In this document: one piece after another, positions 36,901 through 50,168 of the stretch | Numbering within the stretch: the first letter of the stretch is position 1 | Layout: every line of letters starts with the position of its first letter | Origin: Sisyra terminalis | Lineage: Eukaryota > Arthropoda > Insecta > Neuroptera > Sisyridae | DNA length: 64,000 bases | Assembly: GCA_958496175.1 (NCBI GenBank) | Contig: OY292280.1 | Coordinates: 19,096,001 to 19,160,000, forward strand | Direction: 5' to 3' | Notes under the pieces: generated by a model | The model's database searches: none | Seen by the model: only the letters and a program-made list of their open reading frames with translations | Told to the model about the DNA's origin: nothing | Translations under genes and position numbers: made by a program

Positions 36901-39161
36901 GCAATGATATCCGCAAAAATAACCGCAAATATCACCGCAAAATAACCGCAATGATATCCGCAAAAATAACCGCAATGTTATCCGCAAAAATAACCGCTAA
37001 TATCACCGCAAAATAACCGCAATGATATCCGCAAAAATAACCGCAATAATATCCGCAAAAATAACCGCAAATATCACCGCAAAATAACCGCATTGATATC
37101 CGCAAAAATAACCGCTAATATCACCGCAAAATAACCGCAATGATATCCGCAAAAATAACCGCAATAATATCCGCAAAAATTACCGCAAAATAACCGCAAT
37201 GATATCCGCAAAAATAACCGCAATGATATCCGCAAAAATAACCGCAATGATATCCGCAAAAATAACCGCAATGATATCCGCAAAAATAACCGCAATGATA
37301 TCCGCAAAAATAACCGCAATAATATCCGCAAAAATAACCGCAATGATATCCGCAAAAATAACCGCAAATATCACCGCAAAATATTCGCAATGATATCCGC
37401 AAAAATAACCGCAATAATATCCGCAAAAATAACCGCAAATGTTACCGCAAAATAACCGCAATGATATCCGCAAAAATAACCGCAATGATATCCGCAAAAA
37501 TAACCGCTATGATATCCGCAAAAATAACCGCAATAATATCCGCAAAAATAGCCGCAATGATATCCTCAAAAATATCCGCAAATATTACCGCAAAATAACC
37601 GCAATGATATCCGCAAAAATAAACGCAATGATATCCGCAAAAATAACCGCAAATATTACCGCAAAATAACCACAATGATATCCGCAAAAATAACCGCAAA
37701 TATCACCGCAAAATAACCGCAATGATATCCGCAAAAATAACCGCAAATATCACCGCAAAATAACCGCAATGATATCCGCAAAAATAACCGCAAATATCAC
37801 CGCAAAATTACCGCAATGATATCCGCAAAAATAACCGCAGTAATATCCGCAAAAATAACCGCAAATATTACCGAAAAATAACCGCAATGATATCCGCAAA
37901 AATAACCGCAATGATATCCGCAAAAATAACCGCAATAATATCCGCAAAAATAACCGCAATGTTATCCGCAAAAATAACCGCTAATATCACCGCAAAATAA
38001 CCGCAATGATATCCGCAAAAATAACCGCAAATATTACCGCAAAATAACCGCAATGATATCCGCAAAAATAACCGCAATGATATCCGCAAAAATAACCGCA
38101 ATAATATCCGCAAAAATAACCGCAATGATATCCGCAAAAATAACCGCAAATATTACCGCAAAATAACCGCAATGATATCCGCAAAAATAACCACAATGAT
38201 ATCCGCAAAAATAACCGCAAATATCACCGCAAAATAACCGCAATGATATCCGCAAAAATAACCGCAATAATATCCGCAAAAATAACCGCAATAATATCCG
38301 CAAAAATAACCGCAATGTTATCCGCAAAAATAACCGCTAATATCACCGCAAAATAACCGCAATGATATCCGCAAAAATAACCGCAAATATTACCGCAAAA
38401 TAACCGCAATGATATCCGCAAAAATAACCGCAATGATATCCGCAAAAATAACCGCAATAATATCCGCAAAAATAACCGCAATGATATCCGCAAAAATAAC
38501 CGCAAATATTACCGCAAAATAACCGCAATGATATCCGCAAAAATAACCACAATGATATCCGCAAAAATAACCGCAAATATCACCGCAAAATAACCGCAAT
38601 GATATCCGCAAAAATAACCGCAAATATCACCGCAAAATATCCGCAATGATATCCGCAAAAATAACCGCAATAATATCCGCAAAAATAACCGCAATGTTAT
38701 CCGCAAAAATAACCGCTAATATCACCGCAAAATAACCGCAATAATATCCGCGAAAATAACCGCAAATGTTACCGCAAAATAACCGCAATGATATCCGCAA
38801 AAATAACCGCAATAATATCCGCAAAAATAACCGCAATAATATCCGCAAAAATAACCGCAATGATATCCGCAAAAATAACCGCAAATATCACCGCAAAATA
38901 ACCGCAAGGATATCCGCTAAAATAACCGCAATAATATCCGCAAAAATAACCGCAATGATATCCGCAAAAATAACCGCAAATATCACCGCAAAATAACCGC
39001 AAGGATATCCGCAAAAATAACCGCAAATATCACCGCAAAATAACCGCAAGGATATCCGCTAAAATAACCGCAATAATATCCGCAAAAATAACCGCAATAA
39101 TATCCGCAAAAATAACCGCAATGTTATCCGCAAAAATAACCGCTAATATCACCGCAAAATA
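33944..39161 (-). repeat. HOR block R-A, copy 1 (5,218 bp)
   Basis: The largest segmental copy in the window; partner 39830-45047, offset 5886 bp. The only clear difference I found is a two-base change at 34019-34020 (GT) against 39905-39906 (AA). The match also continues a few bases beyond a single mismatch at 33943/39829. Markers shared in order are TTACCACAAAATAACC near 34627, AAAAATAGCCGC near 35193, ACCTTAAAATAACGAC near 35754, CACCGCCAAATAACC near 35873, GATATCCACAAAAATAACC near 36178 and GATATCCTCAAAAATATCC near 37560. It ends at 39161. Confidence 0.87.
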
Positions 39162-39829
39162 TTCGCAATGATATCCGCAAAAATAACCGCAATAATATCC
39201 GCAAAAATAACCGCAATGATATCCGCAAAAATAACCGCAATGATATCCGCAAAAATAACCGCAATAATATCCGCAAAAATAACCGCAATGATATCCGCAA
39301 AAATAACCGCAAATATCACCGCAAAATATTCGCAATGATATCCGCAAAAATAACCGCAATAATATCCGCAAAAATAACCGCAATGATATCCGCAAAAATA
39401 ACCGCAAATATCACCGCAAAATAACCGCAAGGATATCCGCTAAAATAACCGCAATAATATCCGCAAAAATAACCGCAATAATATCCGCAAAAATAACCGC
39501 AATGTTATCCGCAAAAATAACCGCTAATATCACCGCAAAATAACCGCAATGATATCCGCAAAAATAACCGCTAATATCACCGCAAAATAACCGCAATGAT
39601 ATCCGCAAAAATAACCGCAATAATATCCGCAAAAATAACCGCAAATATCACCGCAAAATAACCGCATTGATATCCGCAAAAATAACCGCTAATATCACCG
39701 CAAAATAACCGCAATGATATCCGCAAAAATAACCGCTAATATCACCGCAAAATAACCGCAATGATATCCACAAAAATAACCGCAAATATTACCGCAAAAT
39801 AACCGCAATGATATCCGCAAAAATAACCA
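39162..39829 (-). repeat. Linker between R-A copies
   Basis: A 668-bp stretch of satellite with two AATATTCGCAATG variants (near 39161 and 39329) and several CCGCTAATATC variants. It has no gene or insertion. The sequence looks assembled from pieces of the 28.6-29.9 kb and 36.5 kb neighbourhoods. Confidence 0.72.
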
Positions 39830-42800
39830 CAATGATATCCGCAAAAATAACCGCAAATATCACCGCAAAATAACCGCAATGATATCCGCAAAAATAACCG
39901 CAATAATATCCGCAAAAATAACCGCTAATATCACCGCAAAATAACCGCAATGATATCCGCAAAAATAACCGCAATAATATCCGCAAAAATAACCGCAAAT
40001 ATCACCGCAAAATAACCGCATTGATATCCGCAAAAATAACCGCAAATATTACCGCAAAATAACCGCAATGATATCCGCAAAAATAACCGCAATAATATCC
40101 GCAAAAATTACCGCAAAATAACCGCAATGATATCCGCAAAAATAACCGCAAATATTAACGCATAATAACCGCAATGATATCCGCAAAAATAACCGCAAAT
40201 ATCACCGCAAAATAACCGCAATGATATCCGCAAAAATAACCGCAATGTTATCCGCAAAAATAACCGCTAATATCACCGCAAAATAACCGCAATGATATCC
40301 GCAAAAATAACCGCAATGATATCCGCAAAAATAACCGCAATGATATCCGCAAAAATAACCGCAATGATATCCGCAAAAATAACCGCAATAATATCCGCAA
40401 AAATAACCGCAATGATATCCGCAAAAATAACCGCAAATATCACCGCAAAATATTCGCAATGATATCCGCAAAAATAACCGCAATAATATCCGCAAAAATA
40501 ACCGCAAATGTTACCACAAAATAACCGCAATGATATCCGCAAAAATAACCGCAATGATATCCGCAAAAATAACCGCTATGATATCCGCAAAAATAACCGC
40601 AATAATATCCGCAAAAATAACCGCAATGTTATCCGCAAAAATAACCGCTAATATCACCGCAAAATAACCGCAATGATATCCGCAAAAATAACCGCAATAA
40701 TATCCGCAAAAATTACCGCAAAATAACCGCAATGATATCCGCAAAAATAACCGCAATGATATCCGCAAAAATAACCGCAATGATATCCGCAAAAATAACC
40801 GCAATGATATCCGCAAAAATAACCGCAATGATATCCGCAAAAATAACCGCAATAATATCCGCAAAAATAACCGCAATGATATCCGCAAAAATAACCGCAA
40901 ATATCACCGCAAAATATTCGCAATGATATCCGCAAAAATAACCGCAATAATATCCGCAAAAATAACCGCAAATGTTACCGCAAAATAACCGCAATGATAT
41001 CCGCAAAAATAACCGCAATGATATCCGCAAAAATAACCGCTATGATATCCGCAAAAATAACCGCAATAATATCCGCAAAAATAGCCGCAATGATATCCGC
41101 AAAAATATCCGCAAATATTACCGCAAAATAACCGCAATGATATCCGCAAAAATAAACGCAATGATATCCGCAAAAATAACCGCAAATATTACCGCAAAAT
41201 AACCGCAATGATATCCGCAAAAATAACCGCAAATATCACCGCAAAATAACCGCAATGATATCCGCAAAAATAACCGCAAATATCACCGCAAAATAACCGC
41301 AATGATATCCGCAAAAATAACCGCAAATATCACCGCAAAATAACCGCAATGATATCCGCAAAAATAACCGCAGTAATATCCGCAAAAATAACCGCAAATA
41401 TTACCGAAAAATAACCGCAATGATATCCGCAAAAATAACCGCAATGATATCCGCAAAAATAACCGCAAATATTACCGCAAAATAACCGCAATGATATCCG
41501 CAAAAATAACCGCTAATATTACCGCAAAATAACCGCAATGATATCCGCAAAAATAACCGCAATGATATCCGCAAAAATAACCGCAATAATATCCGCAAAA
41601 ATAACCGCAATGATATCCGCAAATATAACCGCAAATATTACCTTAAAATAACGACAATGATATCCGCAAAAATAACCGCAATGATATCCGCAAAAATAAC
41701 CGCAATTGTTACCGCAAAATAACCGCAATGATATCCGCAAAAATAACCGCAAATATCACCGCCAAATAACCGCAATGATATCCGCAAAAATAACCGCAAA
41801 TATCACCGCAAAATAACCGCAATGATATCCGCAAAAATAACCGCAATGATATCCGCAAAAATTACCGCAAATATTACCGCAAAATAACCGCAATGATATC
41901 CGCAAAAATAACCGCAAATATCACCGCAAAATAACCGCAAGGATATCCGCTAAAATAACCGCAATAATATCCGCAAAAATAACCGCAATAATATCCGCAA
42001 AAATAACCGCAATGTTATCCGCAAAAATAACCGCTAATATCACCGCAAAATAACCGCAATGATATCCACAAAAATAACCGCAAATATTACCGCAAAATAA
42101 CCGCAATGATATCCGCAAAAATAACCGCAATGATATCCGCAAAAATAACCGCAAATATTACCGCAAAATAACCGCAATGATATCCGCAAAAATAACCGCA
42201 AATATTAACGCATAATAACCGCAATGATATCCGCAAAAATAACCGCAAATATCACCGCAAAATAACCGCAATGATATCCGCAAAAATAACCGCAATGTTA
42301 TCCGCAAAAATAACCGCTAATATCACCGCAAAATAACCGCAATGATATCCGCAAAAATAACCGCAATAATATCCGCAAAAATAACCGCAAATATCACCGC
42401 AAAATAACCGCATTGATATCCGCAAAAATAACCGCTAATATCACCGCAAAATAACCGCAATGATATCCGCAAAAATAACCGCTAATATCACCGCAAAATA
42501 ACCGCAATGATATCCACAAAAATAACCGCAAATATTACCGCAAAATAACCGCAATGATATCCGCAAAAATAACCGCAATGATATCCGCAAAAATAACCGC
42601 AAATATTACCGCAAAATAACCGCAATGATATCCGCAAAAATAACCGCAAATATTACCGCAAAATAACCGCAATGATATCCGCAAAAATAACCGCAATGAT
42701 ATCCGCAAAAATAACCGCAAATATTACCGCAAAATAACCGCAATGATATCCGCAAAAATAACCGCAAATATTAACGCATAATAACCGCAATGATATCCGC

Positions 42801-45047
42801 AAAAATAACCGCAAATATCACCGCAAAATAACCGCAATGATATCCGCAAAAATAACCGCAATGTTATCCGCAAAAATAACCGCTAATATCACCGCAAAAT
42901 AACCGCAATGATATCCGCAAAAATAACCGCAATAATATCCGCAAAAATAACCGCAAATATCACCGCAAAATAACCGCATTGATATCCGCAAAAATAACCG
43001 CTAATATCACCGCAAAATAACCGCAATGATATCCGCAAAAATAACCGCAATAATATCCGCAAAAATTACCGCAAAATAACCGCAATGATATCCGCAAAAA
43101 TAACCGCAATGATATCCGCAAAAATAACCGCAATGATATCCGCAAAAATAACCGCAATGATATCCGCAAAAATAACCGCAATGATATCCGCAAAAATAAC
43201 CGCAATAATATCCGCAAAAATAACCGCAATGATATCCGCAAAAATAACCGCAAATATCACCGCAAAATATTCGCAATGATATCCGCAAAAATAACCGCAA
43301 TAATATCCGCAAAAATAACCGCAAATGTTACCGCAAAATAACCGCAATGATATCCGCAAAAATAACCGCAATGATATCCGCAAAAATAACCGCTATGATA
43401 TCCGCAAAAATAACCGCAATAATATCCGCAAAAATAGCCGCAATGATATCCTCAAAAATATCCGCAAATATTACCGCAAAATAACCGCAATGATATCCGC
43501 AAAAATAAACGCAATGATATCCGCAAAAATAACCGCAAATATTACCGCAAAATAACCACAATGATATCCGCAAAAATAACCGCAAATATCACCGCAAAAT
43601 AACCGCAATGATATCCGCAAAAATAACCGCAAATATCACCGCAAAATAACCGCAATGATATCCGCAAAAATAACCGCAAATATCACCGCAAAATTACCGC
43701 AATGATATCCGCAAAAATAACCGCAGTAATATCCGCAAAAATAACCGCAAATATTACCGAAAAATAACCGCAATGATATCCGCAAAAATAACCGCAATGA
43801 TATCCGCAAAAATAACCGCAATAATATCCGCAAAAATAACCGCAATGTTATCCGCAAAAATAACCGCTAATATCACCGCAAAATAACCGCAATGATATCC
43901 GCAAAAATAACCGCAAATATTACCGCAAAATAACCGCAATGATATCCGCAAAAATAACCGCAATGATATCCGCAAAAATAACCGCAATAATATCCGCAAA
44001 AATAACCGCAATGATATCCGCAAAAATAACCGCAAATATTACCGCAAAATAACCGCAATGATATCCGCAAAAATAACCACAATGATATCCGCAAAAATAA
44101 CCGCAAATATCACCGCAAAATAACCGCAATGATATCCGCAAAAATAACCGCAATAATATCCGCAAAAATAACCGCAATAATATCCGCAAAAATAACCGCA
44201 ATGTTATCCGCAAAAATAACCGCTAATATCACCGCAAAATAACCGCAATGATATCCGCAAAAATAACCGCAAATATTACCGCAAAATAACCGCAATGATA
44301 TCCGCAAAAATAACCGCAATGATATCCGCAAAAATAACCGCAATAATATCCGCAAAAATAACCGCAATGATATCCGCAAAAATAACCGCAAATATTACCG
44401 CAAAATAACCGCAATGATATCCGCAAAAATAACCACAATGATATCCGCAAAAATAACCGCAAATATCACCGCAAAATAACCGCAATGATATCCGCAAAAA
44501 TAACCGCAAATATCACCGCAAAATATCCGCAATGATATCCGCAAAAATAACCGCAATAATATCCGCAAAAATAACCGCAATGTTATCCGCAAAAATAACC
44601 GCTAATATCACCGCAAAATAACCGCAATAATATCCGCGAAAATAACCGCAAATGTTACCGCAAAATAACCGCAATGATATCCGCAAAAATAACCGCAATA
44701 ATATCCGCAAAAATAACCGCAATAATATCCGCAAAAATAACCGCAATGATATCCGCAAAAATAACCGCAAATATCACCGCAAAATAACCGCAAGGATATC
44801 CGCTAAAATAACCGCAATAATATCCGCAAAAATAACCGCAATGATATCCGCAAAAATAACCGCAAATATCACCGCAAAATAACCGCAAGGATATCCGCAA
44901 AAATAACCGCAAATATCACCGCAAAATAACCGCAAGGATATCCGCTAAAATAACCGCAATAATATCCGCAAAAATAACCGCAATAATATCCGCAAAAATA
45001 ACCGCAATGTTATCCGCAAAAATAACCGCTAATATCACCGCAAAATA
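39830..45047 (-). repeat. HOR block R-A, copy 2 (5,218 bp)
   Basis: Partner of 33944-39161. Its last 2.6 kb are also part of block R-B (42464-45284), which was copied again downstream. The sequence 36578-39161 therefore exists in three copies, at about 36.6, 42.5 and 45.4 kb. Confidence 0.87.
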
Positions 45048-45284
45048 ACCGCAATGATATCCGCAAAAATAACCGCAAATATTACCGCAAAATAACCGCA
45101 ATGATATCCGCAAAAATAACCGCAATGATATCCGCAAAAATAACCGCAATAATATCCGCAAAAATAACCGCAATGATATCCGCAAAAATAACCGCAAATA
45201 TTACCGCAAAATAACCGCAATGATATCCGCAAAAATAACCACAATGATATCCGCAAAAATAACCGCAAATATCACCGCAAAATA
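42464..45284 (-). repeat. HOR block R-B, copy 1 (2,821 bp)
   Basis: Direct repeat of 45367-48187, offset 2903 bp. Entry and exit are defined by mismatches at 42463 (A/T) and 45285 (T/A). The copies are separated by only 82 bp, so this is effectively a 2.9-kb tandem HOR. Markers include GATATCCACAAAAATAACC near 42512, GATATCCTCAAAAATATCC near 43446, CCGCAGTAATATCC near 43723 and AACCACAATG near 44077 and 44433. Confidence 0.86.
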
Positions 45285-45366
45285 TCCGCAATGATATCCG
45301 CTAAAATAACCGCAATAATATCCGCAAAAATAACCGCAATAATATCCGCAAAAATAACCGCAATGT

Positions 45367-48187
45367 TATCCGCAAAAATAACCGCTAATATCACCGCAAA
45401 ATAACCGCAATGATATCCACAAAAATAACCGCAAATATTACCGCAAAATAACCGCAATGATATCCGCAAAAATAACCGCAATGATATCCGCAAAAATAAC
45501 CGCAAATATTACCGCAAAATAACCGCAATGATATCCGCAAAAATAACCGCAAATATTACCGCAAAATAACCGCAATGATATCCGCAAAAATAACCGCAAT
45601 GATATCCGCAAAAATAACCGCAAATATTACCGCAAAATAACCGCAATGATATCCGCAAAAATAACCGCAAATATTAACGCATAATAACCGCAATGATATC
45701 CGCAAAAATAACCGCAAATATCACCGCAAAATAACCGCAATGATATCCGCAAAAATAACCGCAATGTTATCCGCAAAAATAACCGCTAATATCACCGCAA
45801 AATAACCGCAATGATATCCGCAAAAATAACCGCAATAATATCCGCAAAAATAACCGCAAATATCACCGCAAAATAACCGCATTGATATCCGCAAAAATAA
45901 CCGCTAATATCACCGCAAAATAACCGCAATGATATCCGCAAAAATAACCGCAATAATATCCGCAAAAATTACCGCAAAATAACCGCAATGATATCCGCAA
46001 AAATAACCGCAATGATATCCGCAAAAATAACCGCAATGATATCCGCAAAAATAACCGCAATGATATCCGCAAAAATAACCGCAATGATATCCGCAAAAAT
46101 AACCGCAATAATATCCGCAAAAATAACCGCAATGATATCCGCAAAAATAACCGCAAATATCACCGCAAAATATTCGCAATGATATCCGCAAAAATAACCG
46201 CAATAATATCCGCAAAAATAACCGCAAATGTTACCGCAAAATAACCGCAATGATATCCGCAAAAATAACCGCAATGATATCCGCAAAAATAACCGCTATG
46301 ATATCCGCAAAAATAACCGCAATAATATCCGCAAAAATAGCCGCAATGATATCCTCAAAAATATCCGCAAATATTACCGCAAAATAACCGCAATGATATC
46401 CGCAAAAATAAACGCAATGATATCCGCAAAAATAACCGCAAATATTACCGCAAAATAACCACAATGATATCCGCAAAAATAACCGCAAATATCACCGCAA
46501 AATAACCGCAATGATATCCGCAAAAATAACCGCAAATATCACCGCAAAATAACCGCAATGATATCCGCAAAAATAACCGCAAATATCACCGCAAAATTAC
46601 CGCAATGATATCCGCAAAAATAACCGCAGTAATATCCGCAAAAATAACCGCAAATATTACCGAAAAATAACCGCAATGATATCCGCAAAAATAACCGCAA
46701 TGATATCCGCAAAAATAACCGCAATAATATCCGCAAAAATAACCGCAATGTTATCCGCAAAAATAACCGCTAATATCACCGCAAAATAACCGCAATGATA
46801 TCCGCAAAAATAACCGCAAATATTACCGCAAAATAACCGCAATGATATCCGCAAAAATAACCGCAATGATATCCGCAAAAATAACCGCAATAATATCCGC
46901 AAAAATAACCGCAATGATATCCGCAAAAATAACCGCAAATATTACCGCAAAATAACCGCAATGATATCCGCAAAAATAACCACAATGATATCCGCAAAAA
47001 TAACCGCAAATATCACCGCAAAATAACCGCAATGATATCCGCAAAAATAACCGCAATAATATCCGCAAAAATAACCGCAATAATATCCGCAAAAATAACC
47101 GCAATGTTATCCGCAAAAATAACCGCTAATATCACCGCAAAATAACCGCAATGATATCCGCAAAAATAACCGCAAATATTACCGCAAAATAACCGCAATG
47201 ATATCCGCAAAAATAACCGCAATGATATCCGCAAAAATAACCGCAATAATATCCGCAAAAATAACCGCAATGATATCCGCAAAAATAACCGCAAATATTA
47301 CCGCAAAATAACCGCAATGATATCCGCAAAAATAACCACAATGATATCCGCAAAAATAACCGCAAATATCACCGCAAAATAACCGCAATGATATCCGCAA
47401 AAATAACCGCAAATATCACCGCAAAATATCCGCAATGATATCCGCAAAAATAACCGCAATAATATCCGCAAAAATAACCGCAATGTTATCCGCAAAAATA
47501 ACCGCTAATATCACCGCAAAATAACCGCAATAATATCCGCGAAAATAACCGCAAATGTTACCGCAAAATAACCGCAATGATATCCGCAAAAATAACCGCA
47601 ATAATATCCGCAAAAATAACCGCAATAATATCCGCAAAAATAACCGCAATGATATCCGCAAAAATAACCGCAAATATCACCGCAAAATAACCGCAAGGAT
47701 ATCCGCTAAAATAACCGCAATAATATCCGCAAAAATAACCGCAATGATATCCGCAAAAATAACCGCAAATATCACCGCAAAATAACCGCAAGGATATCCG
47801 CAAAAATAACCGCAAATATCACCGCAAAATAACCGCAAGGATATCCGCTAAAATAACCGCAATAATATCCGCAAAAATAACCGCAATAATATCCGCAAAA
47901 ATAACCGCAATGTTATCCGCAAAAATAACCGCTAATATCACCGCAAAATAACCGCAATGATATCCGCAAAAATAACCGCAAATATTACCGCAAAATAACC
48001 GCAATGATATCCGCAAAAATAACCGCAATGATATCCGCAAAAATAACCGCAATAATATCCGCAAAAATAACCGCAATGATATCCGCAAAAATAACCGCAA
48101 ATATTACCGCAAAATAACCGCAATGATATCCGCAAAAATAACCACAATGATATCCGCAAAAATAACCGCAAATATCACCGCAAAATA
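45367..48187 (-). repeat. HOR block R-B, copy 2 (2,821 bp)
   Basis: Partner of 42464-45284. Its 3' part, from about 47332, is also copied to 50169 onward (block R-C), so HOR events of 2903 and 2837 bp follow one another along the array. Confidence 0.86.
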
Positions 48188-50154
48188 ACCGCAATGATAT
48201 CCGCAAAAATAACCGCAAATATCACCGCAAAATATCCGCAATGATATCCGCAAAAATAACCGCAATAATATCCGCAAAAATAACCGCAAATGTTACCGCA
48301 AAATAACCGCAATGATATCCGCAAAAATAACCGCAATAATATCCGCGAAAATAACCGCAAATGTTACCGCAAAATAACCGCAATGATATCCGCAAAAATA
48401 ACCGCAATAATATCCGCAAAAATAACCGCAATAATATCCGCAAAAATAACCGCAATGATATCCGCAAAAATAACCGCAAATATCACCGCAAAATAACCGC
48501 AATGATATCCGCAAAAATAACCGCAATGATATCCGCAAAAATAACCGCAAATATCACCGCAAAATAACCGCAATGATATCCGCAAAAATAACCGCAATGA
48601 TATCCGCAAAATAACCGCAATGATATCCGCAAAAATAACCGCAATAATATCCGCAAAAATAACCGCAATAATATCCGCAAAAATAACCGCAATGATATCC
48701 GCAAAAATAACCGCAAATATTACCGCAAAATAACCGCAATGATATCCGCAAAAATAACCGCAAATATCACCGCAAAATAACCGCAATGATATCCGCAAAA
48801 ATAACCGCAATGATATCCGCAAAAATAACCGCAAAATAACCGCAAAATAACCGCAATGATATCCGCAAAAATAACCGCAAATATCACCGCAAAATAACCG
48901 CAATGATATCCGCAAAAATAACCGCAATGATATCCGCAAAAATAACCGCAAAATAACCGCAATGATATTCGCAAAAATAACCGCTAATATCACCGCAAAA
49001 TAACCGCAATGATATCCGCAAAAATAACCGCCATGATATCCGCAAAAATAACCGCAAAATAACCGCAATAATATCCGCAAAAATAACCGCAAATATCACC
49101 GCAAAATAACCGCAATGATATCCGCAAAAATAACCGCAAATATTACCGCAAAATAACCGCAATGATATCCGCAAAAATAACCGCAATGATATCCGCAAAA
49201 ATAACCGCAAATATCACCGCAAAATAACCGCAATGATATCCGCAAAAATAACCGCAAATATCACCGCAAAATAACCGCAATGATATCCGCAAAAATAACC
49301 GCAATAATATCCGCAAAAATAACCGCAAATATTACCGCAAAATAACCGCAATGATATCCGCAAAAATAACCGCAAAGATATCCGCAAAAATAACCGCAAA
49401 TATTACCGCAAAATAACCGCAATGATATCCGCAAAAATAACCGCAAATATTACCGCAAAATAACCGCAATGATATCCGCAAAAATAACCGCAATGATATC
49501 CGCAAAAATAACCGCAATAATATCCGCAAAAATAACCGCAATGATATCCGCAAAAATAACCGCAAATATTACCGCAAAATAACCGCAATGATATCCGCAA
49601 AAATAACCGCAATGATATCCGCAAAAATAACCGCAAATGTTACCGCAAAATAACCGCAATGATATCCGCAAAAATAACCGCAAATATCACCGCAAAATAA
49701 CCGCAATGATATCCGCAAAAATAACCGCAAATATCACCGCAAAATAACCGCAATGATATCCGCAAAAATAACCGCAAATATTACCGCAAAATTACCGCAA
49801 TGATATCCGTAAAAATAACCGCAAATATTACCGCAAAATAACCGCAATGATATCCGCAAAAATAACCACAATAATATCCGCAAAAATAACCGCAAATATC
49901 ACCGCAAAATAACCGCAATGATATCCGCAAAAATAACCGCAAATATCACCGCAAAATATCCGCAATGATATCCGCAAAAATAACCGCAATAATATCCGCA
50001 AAAATAACCGCAAATGTTACCGCAAAATAACCGCAATGATATCCGCAAAAATAACCGCAATAATATCCGCGAAAATAACCGCAAATGTTACCGCAAAATA
50101 ACCGCAATGATATCCGCAAAAATAACCACAATAATATCCGCAAAAATAACCGCA
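47332..50154 (-). repeat. HOR block R-C, copy 1 (about 2.8 kb)
   Basis: Direct repeat of about 50169-52930. The offset changes stepwise along the block: 2837 bp, then 2790 bp after about 49210, then 2778 bp after about 49705. One 47-bp (24+23) and one 12-bp (single monomer) length difference therefore separate the copies. Substitutions seen in copy 2 include AAAAAATCC near 50260, CCGCCATAATATCC near 50886 and AACCACAAATG near 51121. Confidence 0.82.
48146..48597 (-). repeat. Right-arm copy of the inter-arm inverted segment
   Basis: Reverse complement of 146-598 and of 3570-4022 on the left arm, over about 453 bp by eye, lying 44 to 48 kb away across the polarity switch. The segment belongs to the HOR-amplified part of the right arm, so it appears there several times. 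The copy near 51.2 kb has one extra CpG-to-TpG type change (51122). Confidence 0.84.
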
Positions 50155-50168
50155 AATATCACCGCAAA

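Noticed and set aside
48364..49092. Bottom-strand 242-codon open frame (also 51201-51929, and about 200 codons at 58145-58801 and 62883-63494) as a protein-coding gene
   Set aside because: The protein would be only satellite translation (LRLFLRIS, CGYFCGYH, AVIFADII). All three frames are open through 24-bp units, and the ends are set by stops in c-monomers. There is no start context, splice signal or non-repeat sequence.
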